Below are positions 25,390 to 32,385 of a DNA stretch of 41,013 nt, in pieces; position 1 is the first letter of the stretch; each line of letters opens with the position of its first letter. The DNA lies in IMG/VR virus record IMGVR_UViG_3300030061_000272, positions 1 through 41,013 of that record. The stretch is one strand, 5' to 3'. The translations under genes and the position numbers were made by a program. A model generated the notes under the pieces. The model saw only the letters and a list, made by a program, of their open reading frames with translations, ran no database searches and was not told the origin of the DNA. Source of the DNA: a virus.

Positions 25390-25589
25390 TCTTCATCCTC
25401 TAGTGGTGCGATTTCAATGTCAACCATCTTCTCGCCATTCTCATCATAATAATCTTTGTACTTCAATCTTCCATTTCTATGTAGCAGTATAGCTGTTGTT
25501 ATACCTTTGTCGTATGCTTTCTTGTGCGTAAAGTATATAGCAACTGCACCTAGTAACAAAAGACTTCCACTTAATGCTAAGTATTCCAT
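25386..25589 (-). CDS. Small single-span membrane protein
   Basis: A 67-residue protein with N-terminal membrane span (LALSGSLLLLGAVAIYF, residues 4-20) and a charged, acidic C-terminal part (DYYDENGEKMVDIEI). Start overlaps the end of the preceding 57-residue gene by 13 bases; the last 4 bases overlap the ribonucleotide reductase start (ATGA). Unknown function; small membrane proteins like this are frequent in phage replication operons. Confidence 0.7.
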   Translation of the reverse strand: MEYLALSGSLLLLGAVAIYFTHKKAYDKGITTAILLHRNGRLKYKDYYDENGEKMVDIEIAPLEDEE

Positions 25590-25750
25590 TCTCGTTCCTC
25601 GAAATCTTCTAAAAATCTATCTTTCTTCTCGATAAGTTTACTTTCAAATGCATCAAGCAACTCATCAGGCTCTATCTCTAACTCATCACAGATTAAACAG
25701 GTGTCATAAGTTGCAGAGATAAAAGCCTTTAGCTCTGGTAGTAGCTTCAA
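25577..25750 (-). CDS. 57-residue acidic protein following the exonuclease (TTG start)
   Basis: This gene is absent from length-limited calls. It starts at TTG (25750) inside the stop of the exonuclease gene, with AAAGGAG seven bases upstream, and ends TAG at 25577-25579. The product is acidic and helical: KLLPELKAFISATYDTCLIC then EPDELLDAFESKLIEKKDRF. I recall short proteins with a DELLDRFE-like core after Cas4-like exonucleases in other phages; function unknown. Coupled translation at both ends supports it. Confidence 0.68.
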   Translation of the reverse strand: MKLLPELKAFISATYDTCLICDELEIEPDELLDAFESKLIEKKDRFLEDFEEREWNT

Positions 25751-26565
25751 AAACTTGCTCCTTTGTTGTCAACAAAATAATTAGTTATCTTGCCTGAGGG
25801 AATAGGTTTAGCTATTAATCCACCAGTCTCACTGAAACAGTCTTCCTTGAAACCACAGAAAGAACAAGTCATGCATAGCTTTTCTTCTCCCTTCTTGTTT
25901 ATGGTAGTAGCGTTGGCTATCCTCATAGGCGGTACATCCATTTTCATCTTGTCTTTTAAGTCAACAATAAAAGTATCAACATCTTGTTCAAGTTCCTGTT
26001 TGCACAGCTTGAGAGTTGATTTGTTTTTATTCAAAGCAAGGAAGTATCCATGCTTTCTGTTGTCAGATTTTCCGTAGGCTGATAGTTGTTTTATGTAGCC
26101 GAAGCCATCATCTTTGATACCATCCTCGTCAAACTTATTTTCCCAAGACCAAGCACTTGCGGTTTTTATGTCCACAAGTTCTCCGTCAATAGTACAATCC
26201 TGAGAACCATCCACTCCCTCTACAGTATGTTTCTTTTGTTGGTCTTCTACTTTGTGTCCTGATAACTTAATCAAGGCCACAAGCATGGCTTCTAGTACAT
26301 GACCTTGTAGAAAGGTAAGGTACACACTCCCATCTATCTCCTCAGGTGTGTACCCCTTCACAGTATACCACTGTGCCCTTTCACAACGACCAATGCTAGA
26401 CATTCTCAAGTTTGCCTTTGCTTCATAAGGTTCAAAGGCATTCTTAATTGCCTGTTCAACCTCTCTACCACATTGCATAGCTATGGTATCTAAGTCTCCG
26501 GAATAATCCTTTGACTTCATTACCTCGTATACATCGGGTATTATAGTGTCTATACTCTTTTCCAC
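25747..26565 (-). CDS. Cas4/RecB-like PD-(D/E)XK exonuclease
   Basis: A 272-residue nuclease. Core motifs: H89 (QGHVLE), D127 and D132-x-K134 in CTIDGELVDIKTA, and the QhxxY motif Q160-Y164 (IKQLSAYG). Four Cys suited to an iron-sulphur cluster as in Cas4/AddB are seen: C61 (GRCERAQWY) and C231, C234, C237, C243 (CMTCSFCGFKEDCF, one spare). It sits among replication genes and probably plays the exonuclease role filled by gp6 in T7, in DNA recycling or recombination. Confidence 0.85.
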   Translation of the reverse strand: MEKSIDTIIPDVYEVMKSKDYSGDLDTIAMQCGREVEQAIKNAFEPYEAKANLRMSSIGRCERAQWYTVKGYTPEEIDGSVYLTFLQGHVLEAMLVALIKLSGHKVEDQQKKHTVEGVDGSQDCTIDGELVDIKTASAWSWENKFDEDGIKDDGFGYIKQLSAYGKSDNRKHGYFLALNKNKSTLKLCKQELEQDVDTFIVDLKDKMKMDVPPMRIANATTINKKGEEKLCMTCSFCGFKEDCFSETGGLIAKPIPSGKITNYFVDNKGASF

Positions 26566-26569
26566 TTTC

Positions 26570-26812
26570 TTACTCCTCTCTTGTTGTAATTTCTATTAGC
26601 CGATTTAAATACCATTGTGCTTTCTTTAAATCTTCTAATCCATTCTTCATTTTGTAACGAGTTACATATTTTATCACATTGCCTTCTAGAAAACTCATGT
26701 TTTTTGAAGTGATATAATCAATGCACTCTATCCCTTGTGTGTAATGCTCAGGATTGATGTTATCTTTCTTTCTATTCTCATTCCATTGCACTTTAAATTC
26801 TTTGTCAGCCAT
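26570..26812 (-). CDS. DUF3310 family protein
   Basis: An 80-residue protein. The motif NPEHYTQGIECIDYITSKN, FLEGNVIKYVTRYKMKNG, LEDLKKAQWYLNRLIE is the DUF3310 signature, frequent in phage nucleotide-metabolism and replication operons but without settled function. I choose the ATG at 26812 (AGGA 8 bases upstream) over an in-frame ATG at 26833 that has no RBS; it overlaps the preceding gene by 8 bases. Confidence 0.85.
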   Translation of the reverse strand: MADKEFKVQWNENRKKDNINPEHYTQGIECIDYITSKNMSFLEGNVIKYVTRYKMKNGLEDLKKAQWYLNRLIEITTREE

Positions 26813-27116
26813 TCCTATCTGTCCTATTAACATATTTAGTTAAAAAATCTTCAATGCCATTAGAGTGGTAATGTTTAGATGGAATAACTGTAGCACCTCT
26901 AGGTACTCCCCATCTTCCTGTTGTGTAAAAGTATTGGTATGTCTGGTCTTCATGAATCCAAAACATTTTTGCACCTGCTTTGTACTCATATGTTATGTCA
27001 TTGTCATCTAAGTGTTTAATCACATCTTCTAATTTTTCATTGGTATCTCTCCTAAACTTTTTCTCTCCACGAGAGTTTGTTCTGTCATAATACCATTCGC
27101 TCTTAGTGTGTTTCAT
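26805..27116 (-). CDS. Hypothetical protein in replication operon
   Basis: A 103-residue protein (KHTKSEWYYDRTNSRGEKKF, EDVIKHLDDNDITYEYKAGA, YFYTTGRWGVPRGATVIPSK). The RRDTNEKLEDVIKHLDDN and TTGRW parts suggest a small alpha/beta nuclease-like or DNA-binding fold but no catalytic set can be named. It overlaps the polymerase end by 14 bases and the DUF3310 gene by 8 bases, so it is part of one coupled operon. Confidence 0.7.
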   Translation of the reverse strand: MKHTKSEWYYDRTNSRGEKKFRRDTNEKLEDVIKHLDDNDITYEYKAGAKMFWIHEDQTYQYFYTTGRWGVPRGATVIPSKHYHSNGIEDFLTKYVNRTDRNG

Positions 27117-28848
27117 TCCAACTTCTCCCTATTTTATACTCTCCAGTTATTGGACAGTTTAGTTTGTAATAATCTGTTGTCTGCTCCATGGCCTTAACAA
27201 CTAAAGAACCAATCTCATCTGCATCCTCTGGACTGCACTCTAGTTGTATCTCATCATGTATAACACCCAGTTGCCTGTACTCTAGGTGTAGTGCAAGCGA
27301 GTGAAAAATAACCCATGCTCTCTTACTTATTATAGCACCCGCACTCTGTAGTAAAAAATTAAGTGAGGCATGTTCGCTCCTAACTTTGACGTGTCTACCA
27401 TCTAATGCCTTGAGGTATCCCTTGTCTGATGCTTTGCCTACCCTTTCTCTTAGTACCTTTAATGCAGGTGTGTTGTTAAGGAAGTTCTCTTTTAGTTTCT
27501 TCCCTTCTTCTATGCCACCGCCTGCTATACTACCTATCTTCTTATCACCTGCACCATAGAGGAATGCATAGATAAATGTCTTGGCCTTATCTCTTGTGTC
27601 TAGTCCGGCTGACTTTTGATTGGCGGTATGTATGTCACCTGTGAGTAATTCCTTTGTATAGTTCTCATCTCTCATGTAGTGGGCGAGGCATCTTAGTTCT
27701 AGTCCACTGAGGTCAGCACCTACTAGCACCTTATCCTCAGGCACAGTAAACAAGGCTCTCATCTCAGAGCCATACTCTTTACCACTAGCAGTTACTTGTT
27801 GTAGGTTTGGATTGCTACTGCTCATCCTGTGAGTTACAGTTCCCATGGTGTGTACTCTGCTATGTATCCTACCAGTTCTCTCATCTATAGCATCAAGCCA
27901 TGAGTTAATCTGACCTTGTCTCTTTTGTAACATAAGGTATCTGCCAATGAGTTGTGCCTCAGGTATGTCTACATCCTTGAGTGTGGACTCATCAACCTTA
28001 GGTCTGCCAGTTTCAGTAAATACCTCAGGCTTCCAACCATAGTGCATAAGGTGTCTACCTACTTGTTGCCTACTACCTAAGTTTAGTTCGGGGTATGCCC
28101 AGTAACCATAGTCACCTTCCTCATTGGTATGACATTGCAAGTCTACCTCTGCTTGGTATCCCTTGGTTCTAGTAAAGTCCTTCTTAAATCTCTGCTCCAC
28201 TGGTTTCTTGCTTTTCCATACTGGCAGTGGTTTGAATGACTTGTGTACTTCTTCTTCTGCTTTTCTTAAGTCATCATTTACTTGTTGTAATATCTCTATC
28301 GCACCTCGCTCATCAAAGAGCCAACCAGTTCTCTCTTGCCAAGAACAGTGCCTTTTAGTAGCATACTCTAAGTCAATAGCATCTCTGCTTAATCCTTTCT
28401 GTCTTAGAATTTTAAAGACTTTAGTTGTTATCTCCACATCTCTAAAGCAATAGTCAATCATCTCCGTACTTAGCTTTGACCAATCCTCATGCTCTCCCTT
28501 AGGGTAGCCTAGGTACTCACCCCAGTTAGCCAATGAGTGTCCACCCTCTCTGCGTGGACTGTCCAATTGACTCAGTATAAGAGTGTCCTCTAAGGCTACA
28601 TTGCTAAAGTCTATGCTGTGTAGCTGAGCTAGAACAGGTACATCAAACGCTATTCCGTTATGAAATACAACAGTCTCTACCTCGTCAGAGTCTAACCAGT
28701 CTTGGAATCTACCATTGTCATTTATATCCCAACCTTCTTCGGGATACCATATCTTAGTTTCCTCGCTGTATATATCTTGAACCGCAATACACCACACTTT
28801 AGTAGCTTCTATGCCATCAGTTTCTATGTCACAACTAAAAATCGCCAT
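27103..28848 (-). CDS. polA: DNA polymerase, family A, with 3'-5' exonuclease
   Basis: A 581-residue replicative polymerase from the ATG at 28848 (GGAG six bases upstream); an earlier start at 28881 is possible but its extension looks non-native. Exonuclease motifs: SCDIETDG (residues 5-12), FHNGIAFDVP, DYCFRDVEIT. Polymerase motif A VGADLSGLELRCLAHY, motif B (O-helix) RDKAKTFIYAFLYGAG, motif C GVIHDEIQLEC. The residue matching E. coli Phe762 is Tyr (residue 427, codon at 27568-27570), as in T7 polymerase; this variant has been linked with lytic phages. No 5'-3' exonuclease domain is present, as usual in phages. Confidence 0.95.
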   Translation of the reverse strand: MAIFSCDIETDGIEATKVWCIAVQDIYSEETKIWYPEEGWDINDNGRFQDWLDSDEVETVVFHNGIAFDVPVLAQLHSIDFSNVALEDTLILSQLDSPRREGGHSLANWGEYLGYPKGEHEDWSKLSTEMIDYCFRDVEITTKVFKILRQKGLSRDAIDLEYATKRHCSWQERTGWLFDERGAIEILQQVNDDLRKAEEEVHKSFKPLPVWKSKKPVEQRFKKDFTRTKGYQAEVDLQCHTNEEGDYGYWAYPELNLGSRQQVGRHLMHYGWKPEVFTETGRPKVDESTLKDVDIPEAQLIGRYLMLQKRQGQINSWLDAIDERTGRIHSRVHTMGTVTHRMSSSNPNLQQVTASGKEYGSEMRALFTVPEDKVLVGADLSGLELRCLAHYMRDENYTKELLTGDIHTANQKSAGLDTRDKAKTFIYAFLYGAGDKKIGSIAGGGIEEGKKLKENFLNNTPALKVLRERVGKASDKGYLKALDGRHVKVRSEHASLNFLLQSAGAIISKRAWVIFHSLALHLEYRQLGVIHDEIQLECSPEDADEIGSLVVKAMEQTTDYYKLNCPITGEYKIGRSWNETH

Positions 28849-30496
28849 CGCTACTCCATCCACCCACATCAGGATTGACACCTTTCTCTAGCCTAGCAGT
28901 CTCAGGGTTAAAGTATGTCCAACCACCCTCTCCTGTCTGACCAGTTCTTCTTAACTTAGGTACTCTAATGCGTGTTGAGTTCTTAGTGTAGTCATCCTCT
29001 GCTAACTTATCTCTTGAGAATAGTATGTTAGTATGGCAGGCCTGAGGTATAGCACCACTACCCTTGACATCATACTCGCTTATCTTATGAGGATGTGAGC
29101 CATCATCAGGCTTCCTTGTATGTGTGCTCAGTATAACTGCACACTTAGTTTCTTTACACAGCTTTATGAATCTGTCCATGACTTCTTCAATGTTCTCATT
29201 ACTTAGGTTTTTAATTGCAGTATGTAATGGGTCTACCAATATTATAGTACAACCTAATCCTTTTACAAAATATCTTATCTTAGAAAACATTTCCTCAAGG
29301 TCAATGCTACCGCCACCATCATTATGCAACTGTATCTTTGTGCCGAATCCTATCTCAATAGCCTTGTCCATGATGTTGTCAACATTTAGTTCTGTTGGCT
29401 TAACTAGTTGTAAGTTCTCTGCTGTATGTACACTCACTACTTTTCTTATTGTCTCATCAATGTTATCCTCTACCATGAAACAGCCTATCTTCTCATCAGT
29501 TTCTGTGGCAAAGTGGTAGATGAGTTCGTTAAGTATAGTAGTCTTTCCAATACTGGTATGTGCTATGATTGATACGAGTTCTCCCTTTGCTATACCGCCC
29601 CTCATCATATGGTTTAGGTCTCCGAAAGAGTCAGGCAATGGTACAAGTTCAGTGTTCTTGTAATCAAGCATGGCTTCTCTCATGTCCTCAAGAGTAGCTA
29701 CACCACTGACTGTATAATCTTTTGAATAGCTCCACCATTCCTCTAAGAAATCTTTTCCATCACCATTTCTCAGATAGTCACTTGCATCCTTGTGCTTAGC
29801 TAGTGTCAGTATCTTGCATTTATTTGGCCCAAGTATAGGAGCAACCTTTTCAACTGCATCTCTACCCGCTTCGTCATTGTCAAAGCACAATACTACAGTT
29901 TCAAATGAGTCAAGCCATTCAAGATTAGCTTTTACATTGGCAATGGCATGGACACCATTGTTGATGGATACAGAAGCATACCGCATACCAAACATTTCAT
30001 AGACAGACATAGCATCTAGCTCACCTTCACATACTGTTACAAACTTGCCACCGCTTTGGAACAGGTTCTGTCCAAATAGCATGTTCTGATTTGTTGTGTC
30101 TCCTTTTCCATAGAAAGATTTACTGGCCACCACCCTCGTTTTCATACCTACCATATTATTCTTTTGATTGTAGTATGGGTAATGGTGCTTGATTACTTTG
30201 CCTTTGTCATCCTTCTCACACTTTACCTTGTATCTCTCTAGGGTTTCGGCTCTAAGTTTTCTGTCATGTAATGTAAAGTAACCACCCCTATACTCATGTT
30301 CCCATGAGTCATCGTTTACTTTTACCCCACCTAGTGCCTCGCCTTCCTTTCTCCCTGTGTGTCCATGTATGCCACAAGCGAAGCAGTGTGTTTGTCCATC
30401 TGAGTATACTGCTAAGTTATCTTTGCTAGTATCCTTGCCATTCTTAGCACATACTGGACATTGTTCTTTTCTTACTAATTCATTTTTACTTTCCAC
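28835..30496 (-). CDS. Bifunctional primase-helicase (T7 gp4-like)
   Basis: A 553-residue replisome protein. Zinc-binding primase part: C13-x2-C16 and C38-x2-C41 (QCPVCAKNG, THCFACG). TOPRIM part: VCEGELDAMSVYEMF and CFDNDEAGRDAVEK. Helicase part: Walker A in IAHTSIGKTTILNEL, Walker B in IILVDPLHTAIKNLS, then RIRVPKLRRTGQTGEGGW near the end. It makes primers and unwinds DNA ahead of the polymerase encoded just downstream, whose start it overlaps by 14 bases. A terminator lies directly upstream, so its level is separated from SSB. Confidence 0.93.
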   Translation of the reverse strand: MESKNELVRKEQCPVCAKNGKDTSKDNLAVYSDGQTHCFACGIHGHTGRKEGEALGGVKVNDDSWEHEYRGGYFTLHDRKLRAETLERYKVKCEKDDKGKVIKHHYPYYNQKNNMVGMKTRVVASKSFYGKGDTTNQNMLFGQNLFQSGGKFVTVCEGELDAMSVYEMFGMRYASVSINNGVHAIANVKANLEWLDSFETVVLCFDNDEAGRDAVEKVAPILGPNKCKILTLAKHKDASDYLRNGDGKDFLEEWWSYSKDYTVSGVATLEDMREAMLDYKNTELVPLPDSFGDLNHMMRGGIAKGELVSIIAHTSIGKTTILNELIYHFATETDEKIGCFMVEDNIDETIRKVVSVHTAENLQLVKPTELNVDNIMDKAIEIGFGTKIQLHNDGGGSIDLEEMFSKIRYFVKGLGCTIILVDPLHTAIKNLSNENIEEVMDRFIKLCKETKCAVILSTHTRKPDDGSHPHKISEYDVKGSGAIPQACHTNILFSRDKLAEDDYTKNSTRIRVPKLRRTGQTGEGGWTYFNPETARLEKGVNPDVGGWSSDGDF

Positions 30497-30507
30497 TTTT
30501 TCTCCTC

Positions 30508-30537
30508 ATTAAATTAAAAGGGCAACCGAAGTTGCCC
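30508..30537 (-). terminator. UUCG-loop intrinsic terminator between SSB and primase-helicase
   Basis: Read on the - strand: GGGCAAC-TTCG-GTTGCCC (stem 30520-30526 / 30531-30537) followed by TTTTAATTT. A 7-bp GC-rich stem, ultra-stable UUCG tetraloop and U tract make a classic intrinsic terminator after the SSB gene. It lies 32 bases downstream of SSB and 12 upstream of the primase start, so it likely lets SSB be made in excess of the enzymes behind it. Confidence 0.9.
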
Positions 30538-30568
30538 ATATTATAACCTACTTTATTTAAAAGTACAA

Positions 30569-30955
30569 TTAAAATTCAGAAGGGTCATACTCCTCTACAC
30601 CATCTGCCTTCTCATCTACCCTTACACGCTCTAAGTAAGTGTATCCATCATAGGGTGCTTTGCCTTTCTTTACAAGCATAGTTACTTTGTCACCAAACAA
30701 AGATAGGTGAGTAGCATCTACCTCATCCTTATCTGCATTGTAAATCTTAGGCTGACCAAAGTCTACCTTACGCTTAGAAGTAATTTGAGTCTTACCCTCA
30801 TACTCCTTAGTCACTAAGCCATTCTTCTCAGCAGTCTTGATACCTGACTTATCTAAGGATACAGTAAGTGTGTACTTACTCTGTCCTTTGAATACATCAG
30901 GCTGTGTTACTTTGTTAAACACAACTTCACCAGTCAATGATATATAATCACTCAT
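30569..30955 (-). CDS. Single-stranded DNA-binding protein (T7 gp2.5-like)
   Basis: A 128-residue protein with an OB-fold-like sequence: YISLTGEVVFNKVTQPDVFK, SKYTLTVSLDKSG, PKIYNADKDEVDATHLSLFG, KVTMLVKKGKAPYDGYTYL. It ends in an acidic tail with C-terminal aromatic residue (EEYDPSEF), the feature by which gp2.5-type proteins contact polymerase and primase-helicase. First gene of the middle operon, with its own promoter at 31152-31180, long leader, and a terminator after it. Confidence 0.88.
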   Translation of the reverse strand: MSDYISLTGEVVFNKVTQPDVFKGQSKYTLTVSLDKSGIKTAEKNGLVTKEYEGKTQITSKRKVDFGQPKIYNADKDEVDATHLSLFGDKVTMLVKKGKAPYDGYTYLERVRVDEKADGVEEYDPSEF

Positions 30956-31002
30956 CTCTACATCTCCTTATAGTTAACATTTAATTTTACATCTAGCAGC
31001 AT

Positions 31003-31076
31003 TCTAAGTAATACTACTAAAAGTGTAGTAGAAAAAATGGAAGTAAAAACTACTACACTCTTAGTAATACTAAGTA
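31003..31076. repeat. Long imperfect inverted repeat in the SSB leader
   Basis: A perfect 10-bp stem (AGTGTAGTAG at 31022-31031, CTACTACACT at 31050-31059, loop 18) extends outward with mismatches to about 25 bp (TAAGTAATACTACTAA against TTAGTAATACTAAG). The right arm also contains a separate 7-1-7 dyad, CTTAGTAATACTAAG at 31060-31074, that looks like a protein operator. It lies in the leader of the SSB message, downstream of the promoter. Confidence 0.75.
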
Positions 31077-31103
31077 AGTATCATTGACTCATCTATACAT
31101 TTA

Positions 31104-31130
31104 GAATGTTGTTGGTAGTGGGTTCAATGT
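31104..31130 (-). promoter_or_regulatory. Shared leader element, SSB operon copy
   Basis: Read on the - strand: ACATTGAACCCACTACCA then ACAACATTC, about 20 bases after the predicted transcription start. A near-identical element is found at 34614-34640 (+ strand) in the leader of the terminase operon. A phage-specific control element such as an anti-termination or RNA-processing signal is a fair guess. Confidence 0.6.
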
Positions 31131-31151
31131 TTTCTTTCTTAGAATAGTAGT

Positions 31152-31180
31152 ATTGTATCATAGATTTTATACTTTGTAAA
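31152..31180 (-). promoter_or_regulatory. Sigma70-type promoter for the SSB/replication operon
   Basis: On the - strand: TTTACA (31175-31180), 17-base spacer, TACAAT (31152-31157); each box differs from consensus at one base. It lies directly downstream of the terminator of the early operon and about 190 bases upstream of the SSB start, so it can start a new transcript for the DNA metabolism genes using host RNA polymerase. Confidence 0.85.
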
Positions 31181-31192
31181 GTAATTGTACAT

Positions 31193-31217
31193 AAAAAAGG
31201 AGCATTTCTGCTCCCTT
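31193..31217 (-). terminator. Intrinsic terminator of the early leftward operon
   Basis: On the - strand: AAGGGAGCA-GAAA-TGCTCCTTTTTT, a stem of 6 strict pairs extendable to 9 with one G-U, a GNRA-type GAAA loop, and a run of six U. It begins 6 bases after the last early gene. Confidence 0.93.
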
Positions 31218-31222
31218 AGGTT

Positions 31223-31459
31223 CTAGCTTTTTAAGTCTTTGTGCCTTTGTACTAAGTAGCCTAGCTTATGCATCATACCAAACAAGGAGTCTTCGTCAGC
31301 CTCGCTTAAAGCTACCTTTAAGGCCTGTTCTCTCTGTTCCCTTTCAAACTCCTTAGTCTCTAGGTATTCGTCTACAAAATCCATGCTCTCGACCTCACCA
31401 TACTCGTTAACATAACCCTTGTCCTCACACCAACTAATATATCTTTTAATTCCACTCAT
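31223..31459 (-). CDS. Small acidic early protein, unknown
   Basis: A 78-residue acidic helical protein (YISWCEDKGYVNEYGEVESM, LETKEFEREQREQALKVALS). Last gene of the early operon, directly before its terminator. GGGAG RBS before the ATG. No domain recognised; early phage proteins of this size often modify host functions. Confidence 0.7.
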   Translation of the reverse strand: MSGIKRYISWCEDKGYVNEYGEVESMDFVDEYLETKEFEREQREQALKVALSEADEDSLFGMMHKLGYLVQRHKDLKS

Positions 31460-31468
31460 TTTTTCTCC

Positions 31469-31666
31469 CTAAAACTGAGGCTCAAACTCTATGCCTCTAT
31501 CCATTAAAGACTTGAAATGCTCTGCCTTACCTTTGTAAAACCTAGCATCATCAAGCCTATCCTCGAAGTCAGCATCTAAGTATAGATTGTGTAGCCTTTT
31601 GTACTCAACCGCACAATCTAATAACTCATGACTAACTTCCCAATTTCTACCTGTCATATCACTCAT
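31469..31666 (-). CDS. Small early protein, unknown
   Basis: A 65-residue protein (WEVSHELLDCAVEYKRLHNL, DARFYKGKAEHFKSLMDRGI), helical and charged. It overlaps the upstream gene by 8 bases and lies 9 bases before the next, so it is in the same transcript. No domain recognised. Confidence 0.68.
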   Translation of the reverse strand: MSDMTGRNWEVSHELLDCAVEYKRLHNLYLDADFEDRLDDARFYKGKAEHFKSLMDRGIEFEPQF

Positions 31667-31895
31667 TGAGTCTATTATACATCAAATCAAACTCAACATC
31701 TTCCCTTGTAGGAGTGTTAGCACCAAGATATTTTTTTAATACTTCTTCGGTGTCTTCTTCAATGAGCCTAATCTTTTCTATACGGTCATTAATTTCTTTC
31801 CTGAGTTTCTTCTTGACTTTGTTTTTCCTAGTCAGTTCTTTCTCAAGTTCTTTGAGCCATTCATTGCTCTCCGTTGCACCTTTAATATTCATCAT
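31659..31895 (-). CDS. Small coiled-coil early protein
   Basis: A 78-residue Lys/Glu-rich protein with a clear coiled coil (EWLKELEKELTRKNKVKKKL, INDRIEKIRLIEEDTEEVLK). AAGGAG lies five bases before the ATG at 31895, and that ATG overlaps the upstream stop (ATGA). Function unknown. Confidence 0.7.
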   Translation of the reverse strand: MMNIKGATESNEWLKELEKELTRKNKVKKKLRKEINDRIEKIRLIEEDTEEVLKKYLGANTPTREDVEFDLMYNRLNE

Positions 31896-32137
31896 GTGTA
31901 CTCCTTATCAATGAAATCACTACGACTCATACCTTTGTCAGCGTATTCATCATCCTCGTAATCTTGCCATTGTCCAACCTTTGGCTCACTCTTATAATCA
32001 GCTAATAGCTTTTCGAGTTCGGAAAGGTCAGACCAAAGACTTTTAATTTCTTTCTTGAGTCCGTCATTCTCTCTCTTGAGTTCACGATTAATCCTAAGTG
32101 CCTCATCATTAAAATTCTTATTGCTATTAGGATTCAT
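31892..32137 (-). CDS. Small coiled-coil early protein with acidic tail
   Basis: An 81-residue protein: a coiled coil (RINRELKRENDGLKKEIKSL, WSDLSELEKLLADYK) and an acidic C-terminus (QDYEDDEYADKG). It overlaps both neighbours. With the gene after it, also coiled-coil, it may form a heteromer; this is inference. Confidence 0.7.
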   Translation of the reverse strand: MNPNSNKNFNDEALRINRELKRENDGLKKEIKSLWSDLSELEKLLADYKSEPKVGQWQDYEDDEYADKGMSRSDFIDKEYT

Positions 32138-32354
32138 TATTCTTCTCCTCTACCAGATGTACAATTAGTCTGGCAACATCCATATCAAACAGAGTCTCAC
32201 TATCATCAGCTTTGACACATGCCTGTTCCCATAATTCTTGAGTCATATGAGGTATATCCCATTTGACATCATCAAACTCACAGTAACCAATCATTATATG
32301 GTCATCTAAACTGTGGTATTTTTGTAATTGTTCTATTACGTTTTTTACTATCAT
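32127..32354 (-). CDS. Small early protein, unknown
   Basis: A 75-residue acidic protein (IVKNVIEQLQKYHSLDDHIM, DDVKWDIPHMTQELWEQACV). GGAG lies nine bases before the ATG. It is the first gene downstream of the structured RNA region, so that RNA may be its leader. N-terminal pattern (VIEQLQKYHSLDDHIMIGYC) resembles small phage proteins of unknown role. Confidence 0.7.
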   Translation of the reverse strand: MIVKNVIEQLQKYHSLDDHIMIGYCEFDDVKWDIPHMTQELWEQACVKADDSETLFDMDVARLIVHLVEEKNNES

Positions 32355-32385
32355 TTTATCTTCTCCATTTCTTAGTTAGTAGGAG

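Noticed and set aside
29124-29519. 131-codon + strand ORF
   Set aside because: Lies wholly within the primase-helicase gene on the opposite strand and has no RBS or domain.
31115-31130. tRNA T-arm (GGGTTCAAT)
   Set aside because: No matching CCC arm, acceptor stem or anticodon arm around it; the sequence is the reverse of the shared leader element.
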